A stretch of DNA of 64,000 nucleotides from JAEUWI01 sp942492815 (lineage in GTDB: Bacteria; Hydrogenedentota; Hydrogenedentia; Hydrogenedentales; JAEUWI01): NCBI GenBank assembly GCA_942492815.1, contig OW818658.1, forward strand, positions 5,332,001 to 5,396,000, given 5' to 3'. Below the pieces are notes generated by a model. The model worked only from the letters and a program-made list of their open reading frames with translations, ran no database searches and was not told the origin of the DNA. Below, in pieces: positions 34,167-42,867 of the stretch (its first letter is position 1; each line of letters starts with the position of its first letter). A program made the translations under genes and the position numbers.

Positions 34167-35735
34167 ATGTATGCTGACTTGAAAGCCTTTCTCAAACCTG
34201 AAGGCATCCTGCGGGCCGCGGCGGTCGCCGTGACGTTACTCTGGCCTGTGGCCCGCGCCGAGGCCGCGCCGCCCACAGACCACACCACCTATATCGTCAC
34301 CCTTCCCGGTGCCGATTATGGCACGCTGCTGCGCACCGAAGACGCGGGCGGTGTGATTGACCATTTCGATGGCGATGAGGTGCGGGCCTACGTGCATCAC
34401 AGCCGCTGGCAGGATTTCCTCAACGCGGGTATCCCCCACCGGATTCTTGCCATGCAGCCCGACCCCGACAAACAACTGGATGGGTATCCGAGCTATGTGG
34501 AGCTGGGCGAGACCCTGGCCGCGACCGTGGCGGAGCATCCCGAAATTGCACGGCTGGTCTCCCTGGGTCAGTCGGTGCAGGGCCGGGAACTGTGGGCCAT
34601 CCAGATTTCCGATCAGCCCGGCGTTGAGGAGGACGAGCCCGAGTTCGCGTATATTTCGACGATGCATGGCGACGAAAAGGTCGGGACGGTGCTCTGTCTT
34701 AATTTCCTGGCGATGCTGGTGGAAGGCTATGGGAGCGACGAGACCATCACGGCGTGGATCGACGATACGGAGATCTGGCTCATTCCCCTGATGAATCCGG
34801 ATGGCTACACGCTGGGCATCCGCTGGAACGCGAATGACGCCGATCTGAACCGTGTGTTTCCCGAATATCCGAACCAGTTCAGCGGCACCATCCTCACGGA
34901 AGAGATGACGACAGAGGGCCGCCAGCCGGAAGTCGCCCATGTGATGAACTGGAGCGCGGAACGGAGCCTGGCGCTGCTGGCGAATTATCACGGCGGTGCG
35001 CTGGTGGTGAATTATCCCTACGACTATGTTCCCGGCATTCCCAGCGGGAGCGACGCGCCCACGCCGGACGATTTGCTCATGCGCGATATCTCCACCTCCT
35101 ACGCGGCGAGCAACCCGGCCCTGCTGGCGAGTCCCTTCTTTCCCGGCGGCATAAGCAATGGCTCCGCGTGGTACAGCGTCACCGGGGGCATGCAGGACTG
35201 GCACTATCGCTACATGGGTGCCATCGACATCACTATGGAAGTCTCAAGCCTCAAGACGCCCGGGGCGAACACGCTGCCGTCCTTCTGGGAGGACAATCGG
35301 GACTCCATGATGGCCTATCTGGCCTGGGTGCATCGGGGTCTTCGTGGCGTGGTCACGGATCGCGTGACGGGCGAGGTGCTGACGGCCCGCGTGCGCGTGG
35401 ATGATAATCCCCAGCCGGTGTTTACCGATCCGGAGGTTGGTGATTACCACCGCCTGATCACGCCGGGCAGCTACGCAGTTCACGTCGAGGCACCGGGCTA
35501 TATCCCCTATACGGCTGGTCCCGCTACGGTGGGCGAAGGCGAGGCTACGCGCCTGGATGTGACGCTGTCGCGCGGGGATGTAAATGGCGATGGCGCGATC
35601 GACGCGGTGGATCTTCAATCGGCCATCAACGCGCTGCTGGGCATCGCGCCCGACGAGAATGCCGATTTGGATGGCGGCGGGGTCTCCGCTACGGACGTCC
35701 AGCGACTGGTGAATCGGCTTCTGGGACGTCTTTGA
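34167..35735 (+). CDS. Exported M14 zinc carboxypeptidase with dockerin
   Basis: A 522-residue secreted metallopeptidase of family M14. After the signal peptide come a prodomain-like region and the catalytic domain: zinc ligands in MHGDE (His and Glu near residues 167-170), NDADLNRVFPE with the substrate-binding Arg, the third zinc His in NYHGG, and the catalytic Glu in DITMEVSS. A CarboxypepD regulatory-like domain follows (GVVTDRVTGEVLTARVRVDD). The last 50 residues are a type I dockerin with two calcium loops (GDVNGDGAIDAVDL and ENADLDGGGVSATDV). The Shine-Dalgarno is weak, so the start is uncertain by a few codons. Its 3' end overlaps the convergent gene by 47 bases. Confidence 0.85.
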   Translation: MYADLKAFLKPEGILRAAAVAVTLLWPVARAEAAPPTDHTTYIVTLPGADYGTLLRTEDAGGVIDHFDGDEVRAYVHHSRWQDFLNAGIPHRILAMQPDPDKQLDGYPSYVELGETLAATVAEHPEIARLVSLGQSVQGRELWAIQISDQPGVEEDEPEFAYISTMHGDEKVGTVLCLNFLAMLVEGYGSDETITAWIDDTEIWLIPLMNPDGYTLGIRWNANDADLNRVFPEYPNQFSGTILTEEMTTEGRQPEVAHVMNWSAERSLALLANYHGGALVVNYPYDYVPGIPSGSDAPTPDDLLMRDISTSYAASNPALLASPFFPGGISNGSAWYSVTGGMQDWHYRYMGAIDITMEVSSLKTPGANTLPSFWEDNRDSMMAYLAWVHRGLRGVVTDRVTGEVLTARVRVDDNPQPVFTDPEVGDYHRLITPGSYAVHVEAPGYIPYTAGPATVGEGEATRLDVTLSRGDVNGDGAIDAVDLQSAINALLGIAPDENADLDGGGVSATDVQRLVNRLLGRL

Positions 35736-37260
35736 TCCGGATCCCCGGATCGGTACTGACGCCATTTACGGGGAACTCCACGTAGACCTGGGCGAGGACA
35801 TCGTCCGTGGGGCATGCAAAGTGACACGCCGTGATGAGGTGGTAATCTGAGTCGGTCGAACTGCGCCGCCACACCAGGAGCTTGTAGCCCAATGGGAAGA
35901 GCCACCGGTAGAGGCCACTAAAGGACAAATCGCCGGCGAGTTCCGCCAGTTCATCTTCCTCGAAGGTGATCATTACGCGCCCGCCCTCAACCATTAACCC
36001 TTTCGAGGTCTCCAGCACCTCTTCCAAGGTCAGTCCGTGGGAGAGGGGCTGTGACCAGAGCACCGCATCGTAGCGCGGTTCCGGCACGGCGATCCCATCC
36101 GCGAAAAGGGTCGCGACATCGTAGGACTTTCCGCGCTGTTCGAGAAGTTCCGGGGTCATGGCCACTGCGGCCACGTGCTGGATACCCTGGCGCCGCAGGG
36201 CCACGCGGCTGGTGTCCAGGCCCATCCCCACATCCAGGAGTCGCCGCGTGCCGTAGGGCACGAACTCGGCCACGCGCTTGCCGGGCTTGATCCGCGAAAC
36301 GGGCCGTTGTCCCAGGTCGGGCATGTACTCCCGGAGCAGCGCCAGCATCTCGCTCACGCGGTGGGCGTAGGTGTGCTTTTCGAGCACTTCCTTCTGGCCC
36401 GCCGCACCGATACCAGCCGCCCATTCAGGGTGGTCGAGGCAGTGCTGTACTTGCGCAACGAGATCGTCGTCCGTGTAGGTGATGAGGTGCTTGCCGTCCT
36501 CGAAAAGATCAAAGAGTCCGTTGGCCTCGGCCTCGCGGTTGGTGATCAGGGGCTTTCCCGTGGCGAGGGCTTCGAAGACCCGCATGTTCACATCTTTGGC
36601 GATACTGGCGTTGAAGATAAGGCGGGTCTGGCTGTAGGCCTCGGCCATCTCTTCGCAACCGAGGCCGAAGGTGAAGCCCAGATTGAAGCGATCTTCGAGC
36701 ACCTTGAGCCGGGCGACACGCTGGCGGTTGACCATGAAGTGGGTGCTGCCGACAAAGCCAATATCAAATTTCGCCTCGCCTTCGGCCGCATAGTGAAAGC
36801 GCGGATCGCAGCCCAGGGGCAGCCAGAAGGCGCGGCAGGACCCGGCCATGCGCATGTACTTAACCATGCCCTTCTGGGCGACGAACACGAAGTCGTACTG
36901 GTGGGCGTGGACAAACTCGCGGGGATCGTGCCAGGTGTCGATGGAGAGATAGGCCGTGGGGCAGCCCAGCTCGGTGACGCCGGTGACGATGCCCGCGCCC
37001 GACTGGATCACCACGACGAGGTCGGGCGTCCAATCTTCGGGCAGCAGTCCCATCAGCGCGACCGCATCGAGATCGTCGCTGTTGATGTCGTTGCGGACAA
37101 TATATTTTTCCACGGCCGCCCAGTCGGGAAAGTCGTGGTTCTCCCGTTTTGCCGCCGCACCGATGCTGATAGCGTCGCACTGCTCCCGAAAGGCGTTCAG
37201 GAAATAGCACGGCCAACTGAGGAGACTCTCCCGGGCCAGTATGCAGACGCGCAGGGGCAT
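35689..37260 (-). CDS. Glycosyltransferase (CgeB-like) fused to methyltransferase-like domain
   Basis: A 523-residue cytosolic protein. Residues about 1-320 resemble CgeB-type glycosyltransferases: DLVVVIQSGAG, DTWHDPREFVHAHQYDFVFVAQ, GFVGSTHF, and a donor-binding region NMRVFEALATGKPLITNREA with EDGKHLITYTDDDLVAQV. Residues about 335-480 look like a class I SAM methyltransferase (RRLLDVGMGLDTSRVALRR, PRYDAVLWSQPLSHGL, GGRVMITFEEDE). The SAM-binding glycine motif is VGMGLD, somewhat unlike the usual GxGxG. It may act in surface glycan or lipid modification. It is translated before the YhaM-like gene's strand mate and its stop lies inside the convergent dockerin gene. Confidence 0.75.
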   Translation of the reverse strand: MPLRVCILARESLLSWPCYFLNAFREQCDAISIGAAAKRENHDFPDWAAVEKYIVRNDINSDDLDAVALMGLLPEDWTPDLVVVIQSGAGIVTGVTELGCPTAYLSIDTWHDPREFVHAHQYDFVFVAQKGMVKYMRMAGSCRAFWLPLGCDPRFHYAAEGEAKFDIGFVGSTHFMVNRQRVARLKVLEDRFNLGFTFGLGCEEMAEAYSQTRLIFNASIAKDVNMRVFEALATGKPLITNREAEANGLFDLFEDGKHLITYTDDDLVAQVQHCLDHPEWAAGIGAAGQKEVLEKHTYAHRVSEMLALLREYMPDLGQRPVSRIKPGKRVAEFVPYGTRRLLDVGMGLDTSRVALRRQGIQHVAAVAMTPELLEQRGKSYDVATLFADGIAVPEPRYDAVLWSQPLSHGLTLEEVLETSKGLMVEGGRVMITFEEDELAELAGDLSFSGLYRWLFPLGYKLLVWRRSSTDSDYHLITACHFACPTDDVLAQVYVEFPVNGVSTDPGIRIKDVPEADSPVAGRP

Positions 37261-37287
37261 GGTCAGGCTTTCCGGGGCCTGGGGCCC

Positions 37288-38235
37288 CTATCCTTCCTTG
37301 GTCCAGATCATTCGGTCGATCAGGGGCATGTACTCCGACCAGGACTGGTTCTTGTCCCGGGACTCGTGGGCGATGCGGGCATAGGCCGCGGCCTGGGCGT
37401 CCAGGTTGTCGATGTGGTGGAGCACGATCGCTTCGAGGGTTTTCGGAACGACGGGCGAACCGTATTGCAACTCGCCGTGGTGGGAGAGGATGCAGTGAAT
37501 GATCTGGAGTCGGAGATTCTCCGGGAAACCTTCTATGGCGCCGATGCGCACGTTGGCCATGTCGGCGCCCATCTGCACGTGCCCGATCAGGCGGCCCGCC
37601 GTTGTGTATTCCACGCAGAGGTCATGGGTCATCTCGTCGAGCTTGCCCAGATCGTGGAGGAAGATACTGGCGAGCAGCACGTCGCGATCAATGTCGGCGT
37701 AAAGCTCGGACATGGTCTCGGCGATGCGGCACATCTCGTAGGTGTGGCGCACCAGGCCGCCCCGGTATTCGTGGTGCCACTTCTTTGCCGCCGCGGCCGC
37801 GGTGAACCGGGCGATGAAGTCCGCATCCGCCCAGAAGCTCTGGAGCAGTTGTTGGACCCACGGATTGCGGAGGGAGTCCAGGATGCCGCGCAGTGCGGCG
37901 AGGTCGTTCTGGGTGTCGTCGGGCGTGTAGACCAGGTCGGACACGTCGTATTCGCCATCGCGCAGGGGCAGCACGCGCTCCACCTGCAACTGGAGGCGGC
38001 CCTGGTAGGAGCTGACCTTCCCTTTGACGACGACCACGTCACCCACCTTGAACTGGCGCGACACATCCGCCGCGTTGTTCCACAGGATACCGCCGATCTC
38101 GCCGGTGCGGTCCTTGAATACCATGCCCAGGAACTTACCGCCGTCCTGCTTGGCGCGCAGGTCGTTTCGGGTGGCGATGAAGATATCATTGACGACATCG
38201 CCTTCCTGAAGGGCATTTACATACTGATTCTTCAT
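37288..38235 (-). CDS. YhaM-type 3'-5' exoribonuclease (OB fold plus HD domain)
   Basis: A 315-residue protein. Residues about 12-95 are a nucleic-acid-binding OB fold (FKDRTGEIGGILWNNAADV ... VVVKGKVSSYQGRLQLQV). The rest is an HD phosphohydrolase domain with HHEYRGGLVRHTYEM and LLASIFLHDLGKL supplying metal-binding His and Asp, and ILSHHGELQYGSPVVPKTLEA. This is the layout of YhaM/CMP-binding factor, which degrades RNA and single-stranded DNA from 3' ends. The start at 38235 is preferred over 38247 because GGAG lies six bases upstream. It ends 27 bases before the glycosyltransferase start and may be co-transcribed with it. Confidence 0.88.
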   Translation of the reverse strand: MKNQYVNALQEGDVVNDIFIATRNDLRAKQDGGKFLGMVFKDRTGEIGGILWNNAADVSRQFKVGDVVVVKGKVSSYQGRLQLQVERVLPLRDGEYDVSDLVYTPDDTQNDLAALRGILDSLRNPWVQQLLQSFWADADFIARFTAAAAAKKWHHEYRGGLVRHTYEMCRIAETMSELYADIDRDVLLASIFLHDLGKLDEMTHDLCVEYTTAGRLIGHVQMGADMANVRIGAIEGFPENLRLQIIHCILSHHGELQYGSPVVPKTLEAIVLHHIDNLDAQAAAYARIAHESRDKNQSWSEYMPLIDRMIWTKEG

Positions 38236-38311
38236 GGGGTTCTCCATAACGCGTCACGGTGGCGACTGGCCGCTGCGGCCCCGCCTGCCCCGTGACTGAC
38301 GGGCATTGGTA

Positions 38312-39289
38312 TTATTCGGTTGCAGGGGTATCCGCCGCGGGCGGCTCGGCCTCGGGGGCCTCTTCGGTGACTTCCATCTCTTCTTCGGGCTCTTCCTCTT
38401 TCACCGGGCTGGATTCCGCCTCTTCCGCCTCCACGGGCTCGGGCGGAGCATTCGGATCGATGATCTGGAGCAGATAGGCCGTGGGCTCCGTTCCGGGATC
38501 GCCATCGAGGGCACCCCAGTGGACGGCATAGCGCCCCGGTCCCAGTTCCACGGAGGGGCTGATTCGCCAGAGCTGTTGCTCTGGTTCGTCGATGGCGGCG
38601 ACCTGAATCGGCAGCCGTACGGAGGCCGCCCACACTATCTCCGTGCGGCTTTCCGCGCCTTCTTTGGGTTCTTCCCCAGGTGCGGGGGCCTCGAAGCCTT
38701 CCCGCAGGACGGTCACCTCTTCGAGGCGGCTCAACTGCCAGTCGTAGGTGGCCATCCGGTGGCTGATGATCATGGAGGGGGCCACGGAAAGCTTCAGCTC
38801 AGGCGCAAGTTTGATCCCGAATACGGGGGTATTGTTTTCGCGGAGATAGCGCTCGGGCGAGACACGGGTAAAGGTGTCGTAGCGCAGGCCTTCCAGCGCG
38901 TAGACGCCCTTGGCGGAAGGCAGCGGCCACAATTGCACCGGCGGGGCCTCGAAGGTTCTGCCTTCGCCGGTGGTGATGCTCTGCCGGACGGTCGTGAAAC
39001 CGGTCTTGAAGTAGGCCAGCTCCCAGGTCCCGGGCGGGAGCGAGAGGGTATTCGGCCGCTTGCCGAAGATCCCGTTGCCGTTGCTGACACCGAATGCGCC
39101 GAGCTGCTCCACGCGCACGGAAACCCCCGGAAGGGGTTCGCCTTCGATGTTGTACACCAGACCCTGGACGCCCACTTTCGGCGAACAGCCCGCGAGCAAC
39201 ACGACAAGAGCCCACACCCAGAAGGGGGCGCCGCAAGGGAGCGCCGGCCTGGCCGGGGAAGCGTACCAAAATCCTATCCCACCACTCAT
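38312..39289 (-). CDS. Lipoprotein with carboxypeptidase-regulatory-like domain
   Basis: A 325-residue predicted lipoprotein: a hydrophobic run VWALVVLLAGC ends in a lipobox. Residues about 38-95 are a CarboxypepD regulatory-like beta-sandwich (VQGLVYNIEGEPLPGVSVRV). A second unrecognised part contains APSMIISHRMATYDWQLS and ELGPGRYAVHWGALDG. The C-terminal 50 residues are a low-complexity Glu/Pro/Ala tail (EEEPEEEMEVTEEAPEAEPP). The role is unknown; it may be a surface or scaffold protein. The start is uncertain because the Shine-Dalgarno is weak. It precedes the YhaM gene on the same strand by 76 bases. Confidence 0.65.
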   Translation of the reverse strand: MSGGIGFWYASPARPALPCGAPFWVWALVVLLAGCSPKVGVQGLVYNIEGEPLPGVSVRVEQLGAFGVSNGNGIFGKRPNTLSLPPGTWELAYFKTGFTTVRQSITTGEGRTFEAPPVQLWPLPSAKGVYALEGLRYDTFTRVSPERYLRENNTPVFGIKLAPELKLSVAPSMIISHRMATYDWQLSRLEEVTVLREGFEAPAPGEEPKEGAESRTEIVWAASVRLPIQVAAIDEPEQQLWRISPSVELGPGRYAVHWGALDGDPGTEPTAYLLQIIDPNAPPEPVEAEEAESSPVKEEEPEEEMEVTEEAPEAEPPAADTPATE

Positions 39290-39363
39290 GTGCCTGCATT
39301 TCTATCGTATGTTGTTAATCCACCACTCGGGTGGGCCAACCGGCCACTGCCGCCCCGCCGCGT

Positions 39364-40128
39364 TCAGTAAATGTGAACCCGCATATAGGCGGCGTTCAGG
39401 CGGGCACTCTCCAATGGATCCCGCATGGACTCATCTTGTTCCACGATTAACCACTGTACGCCCGTGTCGCCCGCAACCTTGAATATGGGGGCGAATCGCG
39501 TTGCCCCGTTGCCGAGTTCCGTCGGCACCGGCGCCTCGCCTTCCACCCGGATTTTAACGTCCTTGACGTGAATCATGGGAACCCGGCCCGCGTGGGCCTT
39601 CAGGAGGGCCACGGGATCGGCACCCGCGTAGTGCGCCCAGCCCACATCGAGCTGGACCAGCAGGGATTCAGGACTGGCCGTATCAAAAATCAGATCGAAG
39701 AGGGTCTTGCCGTCCTGGCATTCAAACTCATGGGTATGATTGTGATAGCAAAGGGGTATCCCCGCTTCGCGGAAACGCAAGCCGAAGGTCGCCATCTCCC
39801 CGGCGCGGGCTTTCCAGTCATCCGCAGAACGGTTTTCCTCCGGGCTGAGCCAGGGGATCACCGCCCACTTGACCCCGAGGGTCCGGCACTCGTCAATCAC
39901 CGCGTCGAGATCCGCCAGACAACTTTCATAGGCGACGTGGGCCGAGATCGCGGTCAGGCCCGCTTCTGCGAGGGCTTCCGCAAAGGTCGCGGCGGAATGG
40001 CCGTGCAATCCGGCGGTCTCCACGTGATCGTACCCGATGGCCTTGACGCGCTGGAGCGTGGCGTGCAGATCCGTCTCCAAGGGGCCGCGTACGGAGTAGA
40101 GTTGCAGTGCAAAAGGCAGCTTCGCCAT
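39364..40128 (-). CDS. Sugar phosphate isomerase/epimerase (xylose-isomerase-like TIM barrel)
   Basis: A 254-residue protein of the AP-endonuclease-2/xylose-isomerase-like barrel family. The start LPFALQLYSVRGPLETD is typical of family members in sugar catabolism. Metal and substrate residues are in PLCYHNHTHEFE, LLVQLDVGWAHYAGADP and PMIHVKDVK, and the final Glu in WLIVEQDES. Such enzymes act on keto-sugars or inositol derivatives. The exact substrate cannot be told. It ends the genes left of the ribosomal superoperon and is separated from it by the terminator at 40291. Confidence 0.85.
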   Translation of the reverse strand: MAKLPFALQLYSVRGPLETDLHATLQRVKAIGYDHVETAGLHGHSAATFAEALAEAGLTAISAHVAYESCLADLDAVIDECRTLGVKWAVIPWLSPEENRSADDWKARAGEMATFGLRFREAGIPLCYHNHTHEFECQDGKTLFDLIFDTASPESLLVQLDVGWAHYAGADPVALLKAHAGRVPMIHVKDVKIRVEGEAPVPTELGNGATRFAPIFKVAGDTGVQWLIVEQDESMRDPLESARLNAAYMRVHIY

Positions 40129-40290
40129 GGGGCAGGCTCTCTAGGGTTCGGGATCGCGTGTGCCGCTCCCGGGTGGGGCCGGTTTTGCGTTGTATTCTAT
40201 ACGAGGCAATGGCGAGATACAAACGGCTCCCGCCGGCGCGCGCCGGAATGGAACCCACGGCCCCTCACGCGGGAGCGCCGGCCCAAACAC

Positions 40291-40323
40291 AAAAAAGGAG
40301 CAGCGCAACATCGCGCTGCTCCT
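40291..40323 (-). terminator. Intrinsic terminator of the ribosomal superoperon
   Basis: Arms AGGAGCAGCGC (40296-40306) and GCGCTGCTCCT (40313-40323) are perfect complements with a six-base loop. Read on the minus strand the hairpin is followed by TTTTTT (40291-40296). It lies 30 bases after the rplQ stop. Confidence 0.92.
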
Positions 40324-40352
40324 GAAGGGTCTGTGGGGTTACCCGACGGGGC

Positions 40353-40727
40353 TTAGTCTTCGCTGTACTCGCCCATTCCGACGAGTTCGATACGGGCCAT
40401 GGGCGACGCATCGCCGACGCGGTTGCCGGTGCGCAGGATGCGGGTGTAGCCACCGGGACGCTCGGCGAAGGCCGGGCCGATGGTGTTGAACAGCTTCGAC
40501 ACGGCTTCGTTATCCCGCAACTTGGCGAAGGCGCGGCGGCGGTTAGCCACCGTATCCACCTTGGCGAGGGTGATAATGGGCTCGGCGAAGATCCGGAGTT
40601 CCTTGGCCTTCAGGTGGCCCGTCTCGATCGCATTGTGGTGGAAAAGTGCAATGGCCAGACTTTTCATCGTGGCCTTGCGGTGGGACGTGTCCCGACCGAG
40701 GCGCCGGCCTGCTTTACGATGGCGCAT
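40353..40727 (-). CDS. rplQ: Ribosomal protein L17
   Basis: A 124-residue 50S protein, last gene of the superoperon. The start MRHRKAGRRLGRDTSHRKA and the centre RIFAEPIITLAK with RRRAFAKLRD are characteristic. It follows rpoA by two bases, as in the alpha operon of most bacteria. Confidence 0.97.
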   Translation of the reverse strand: MRHRKAGRRLGRDTSHRKATMKSLAIALFHHNAIETGHLKAKELRIFAEPIITLAKVDTVANRRRAFAKLRDNEAVSKLFNTIGPAFAERPGGYTRILRTGNRVGDASPMARIELVGMGEYSED

Positions 40728-40729
40728 GA

Positions 40730-41752
40730 TTATTCATCCTCATCAGTATCGGTTTCGGAGACCGGCGCCGGTATGCTTACGGCGGCAGCGGCGGATCCGA
40801 CATTCATTCCAAGGGACATGCCCATCGAGTCGAGAAGGGCCTTAATTTCATCAAGTGACTTCTTGCCGAAGTTGTGGAACTGGAGCATCTCGCTTTCCTC
40901 GCGAGCGACCAGGTCGCCGATGGTGCGGATGTTTGCGGCCTTGAGGCAATTTGCGGCGCGCACGCTCAGTTCCAGTTCATCGACGGTGCGGGAGAGGGTG
41001 CGGACCAACTCGGGATCTTCCGGGCTGTCGCCGCCGCCGTTCTCGTCGCCTTCCTGTTCCTGCTTCACGAAGATCCGCAGGTGGTTGATCAGGAGCGTCG
41101 CGGCCTCTTCCAGCGCGCCTTCCGGCGTGATGGAACCGTTCGTCCAGATATCGAGGAGCAGACGGTCATAGTCCGTCGTCTGGCCGACGCGGGCGTCTTC
41201 CACCTGGAAATTGACCTTCTTCACCGGCGAAAAATTCGCGTCGAGGTAGATCGTATCGATGGGCGCGTGTTCCAGCTCGAAGTGCTCGGCGGTGAGGTAA
41301 CCGCGACCGCGGGCGACCTTGATTTCCATCTCCAGCTTGGTGGTCTTGGAGGTGGAGGTCAGGATCACATGATTGGTGTTGAAGACTTTGATCAGCGGCT
41401 GGTCCTTGAAGATTTCACCGACGGTGATTTCGCCCTCGCCGCTGTAGCTGAAGGTAAAGATCAGCGGCTCTTCGCGGTCGAGCAGGATGTCGCACTTCTT
41501 GAGGTTCAGCACGGCCTCGGTCACGTCTTCCCGGCAGCCGGGAATGGCGGAGAACTCGTTGCTGATGCCTTCGATACGGATCGCGGTCACGGCCGTACCC
41601 TGCAATGAAGCGAGCAGCACGCGACGCAGGGAATTCCCCACGGTGGTACCGTACCCGCGCTCGAAAGGTTCCACTGTTATGCGTGAGTACTTTCCGCTCG
41701 TATCATCATCGATCTTTACGTATCTGGGAATCGTAAATTCTTTTGCTATCAT
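40730..41752 (-). CDS. rpoA: RNA polymerase alpha subunit
   Basis: A 340-residue alpha subunit. The N-terminal assembly domain shows RITVEPFERGYGTTVGNSLRRVLL and VQVED-like VNFQVEDARVGQTTDYDRLLLD. The C-terminal domain, about residues 245-315, binds promoter UP elements and regulators and contains DELELSVRAANCLKAANI and GKKSLDEIKALL. The short acidic tail ends ETDTDEDE. It follows rpsK directly; the usual rpsD between them is missing. Confidence 0.98.
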   Translation of the reverse strand: MIAKEFTIPRYVKIDDDTSGKYSRITVEPFERGYGTTVGNSLRRVLLASLQGTAVTAIRIEGISNEFSAIPGCREDVTEAVLNLKKCDILLDREEPLIFTFSYSGEGEITVGEIFKDQPLIKVFNTNHVILTSTSKTTKLEMEIKVARGRGYLTAEHFELEHAPIDTIYLDANFSPVKKVNFQVEDARVGQTTDYDRLLLDIWTNGSITPEGALEEAATLLINHLRIFVKQEQEGDENGGGDSPEDPELVRTLSRTVDELELSVRAANCLKAANIRTIGDLVAREESEMLQFHNFGKKSLDEIKALLDSMGMSLGMNVGSAAAAVSIPAPVSETDTDEDE

Positions 41753-41849
41753 CTATCCACGCCTTTCAGGACTCACGCTTGTAAACAGCCCCGGCATACG
41801 CCAACGCCAAGGTGCCACGGTCAATACCCAAAGCAGACAATGCGCCGGA

Positions 41850-42248
41850 TTAGACGCGGCGCCGCTTGGGGGGACGGCAACCGTTGTGGGGCACACGGGT
41901 CACGTCTTTGATCAGAGAGACCGCCAAGCCTGCGGCCTGGATGGCGCGGATGGCGGACTCGCGACCGGCACCGGGGCCGTTCACATAGACGCGCACTTCC
42001 TTGAGGCCCAGTTCCAACGCCTTCTGGCTCGCCTGCTCCGCGCTCAACTGAGCGGCGAAGGCCGTGCTCTTGCGGGAACCGGAGAAGCCCACCTGCCCGG
42101 CGCTCGACCAGGCAATGACGTTGCCCTGCGGGTCGGTGATGGACACGATCGTATTGTTGAAAGTCGCCTGAATGTGTGCGACACCTGAAGTAACGCTCAG
42201 GGTTACACGGCGCTTCTTGTTTTTGGTCTTACGTTTTTCTTTCGCCAC
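41850..42248 (-). CDS. rpsK: Ribosomal protein S11
   Basis: A 132-residue 30S platform protein. It has a basic start (KRKTKNKKRRV), then GVAHIQATFNNTIVSITD, SAGQVGFSGSRKSTAFAAQ and the C-terminal DVTRVPHNGCRPPKRRRV. It lies between rpsM and rpoA. Confidence 0.98.
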   Translation of the reverse strand: MAKEKRKTKNKKRRVTLSVTSGVAHIQATFNNTIVSITDPQGNVIAWSSAGQVGFSGSRKSTAFAAQLSAEQASQKALELGLKEVRVYVNGPGAGRESAIRAIQAAGLAVSLIKDVTRVPHNGCRPPKRRRV

Positions 42249-42291
42249 GTGACGGTGCCTCCTTTGGCATCAAGGTTGACTGGCAGTCGTA

Positions 42292-42657
42292 TTATTTCTT
42301 CTTAACGGCCATTTTGCGGGGGCCCTTGCGGGTACGGGCATTGGTGCTCGTCCGCTGGCCGCGAACGGGCAGGCCCTTCTTATGGCGCTGGCCGCGGTAG
42401 CAGTTGATTTCCATGAGGCGCTTGATATTGGCGGAAATCTCGCGGCGGAGGTCGCCTTCCACCTTGACGGTCGCCTGGATCGTCGACGAAAGCAGGTTCA
42501 CTTCCTCGTCGGTCAGATCGCGGACGCGCGTGTCCGGGCTGATGCCGGTCTTCTCAAGAAGCTGGCGTGCCCGAGTCAGGCCGATTCCATAAATCGACTG
42601 CAACCCGGCCTCTACCCGCTTCTCACGGGGAAGGTCTATGCCTACAATTCGAGCCAT
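42292..42657 (-). CDS. rpsM: Ribosomal protein S13
   Basis: A 121-residue 30S head protein. It starts MARIVGIDLPREKRVE and has the helix-two-turn-helix region SIYGIGLTRARQLLEKTGI. The C-terminal tail GQRTSTNARTRKGPRKMAVKKK contacts tRNA and 16S rRNA. Length is normal. Confidence 0.98.
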   Translation of the reverse strand: MARIVGIDLPREKRVEAGLQSIYGIGLTRARQLLEKTGISPDTRVRDLTDEEVNLLSSTIQATVKVEGDLRREISANIKRLMEINCYRGQRHKKGLPVRGQRTSTNARTRKGPRKMAVKKK

Positions 42658-42707
42658 CTCTGTATATCTCCTAATTAACGCTGTACGGCAGGGGGGGCCG
42701 CGCCAGT

Positions 42708-42821
42708 TTAACCCTGGCGCTGTTTATGCTTCGGGTTCTCACAGATGACCCGGACCCGGCCGTGTCGCCGGATGATCTTGCATTTCTCGCAAATCTTTTT
42801 TACTGAACTGCGCACTTTCAT
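42708..42821 (-). CDS. rpmJ: Ribosomal protein L36 (zinc-binding form)
   Basis: A 37-residue protein starting MKVRSSVKKICEKCKII and ending ENPKHKQRQG. The zinc ligands Cys11, Cys14, Cys27 and His32 are all present. AAGGAG seven bases before the ATG at 42821 selects this start over the ATG at 42827. It lies directly between map and rpsM, with no infA. Confidence 0.95.
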   Translation of the reverse strand: MKVRSSVKKICEKCKIIRRHGRVRVICENPKHKQRQG

Positions 42822-42867
42822 TTTCATTCTCCTTGGGGCGCGCACGCGAAGTGCAACGGCCGCCTGA

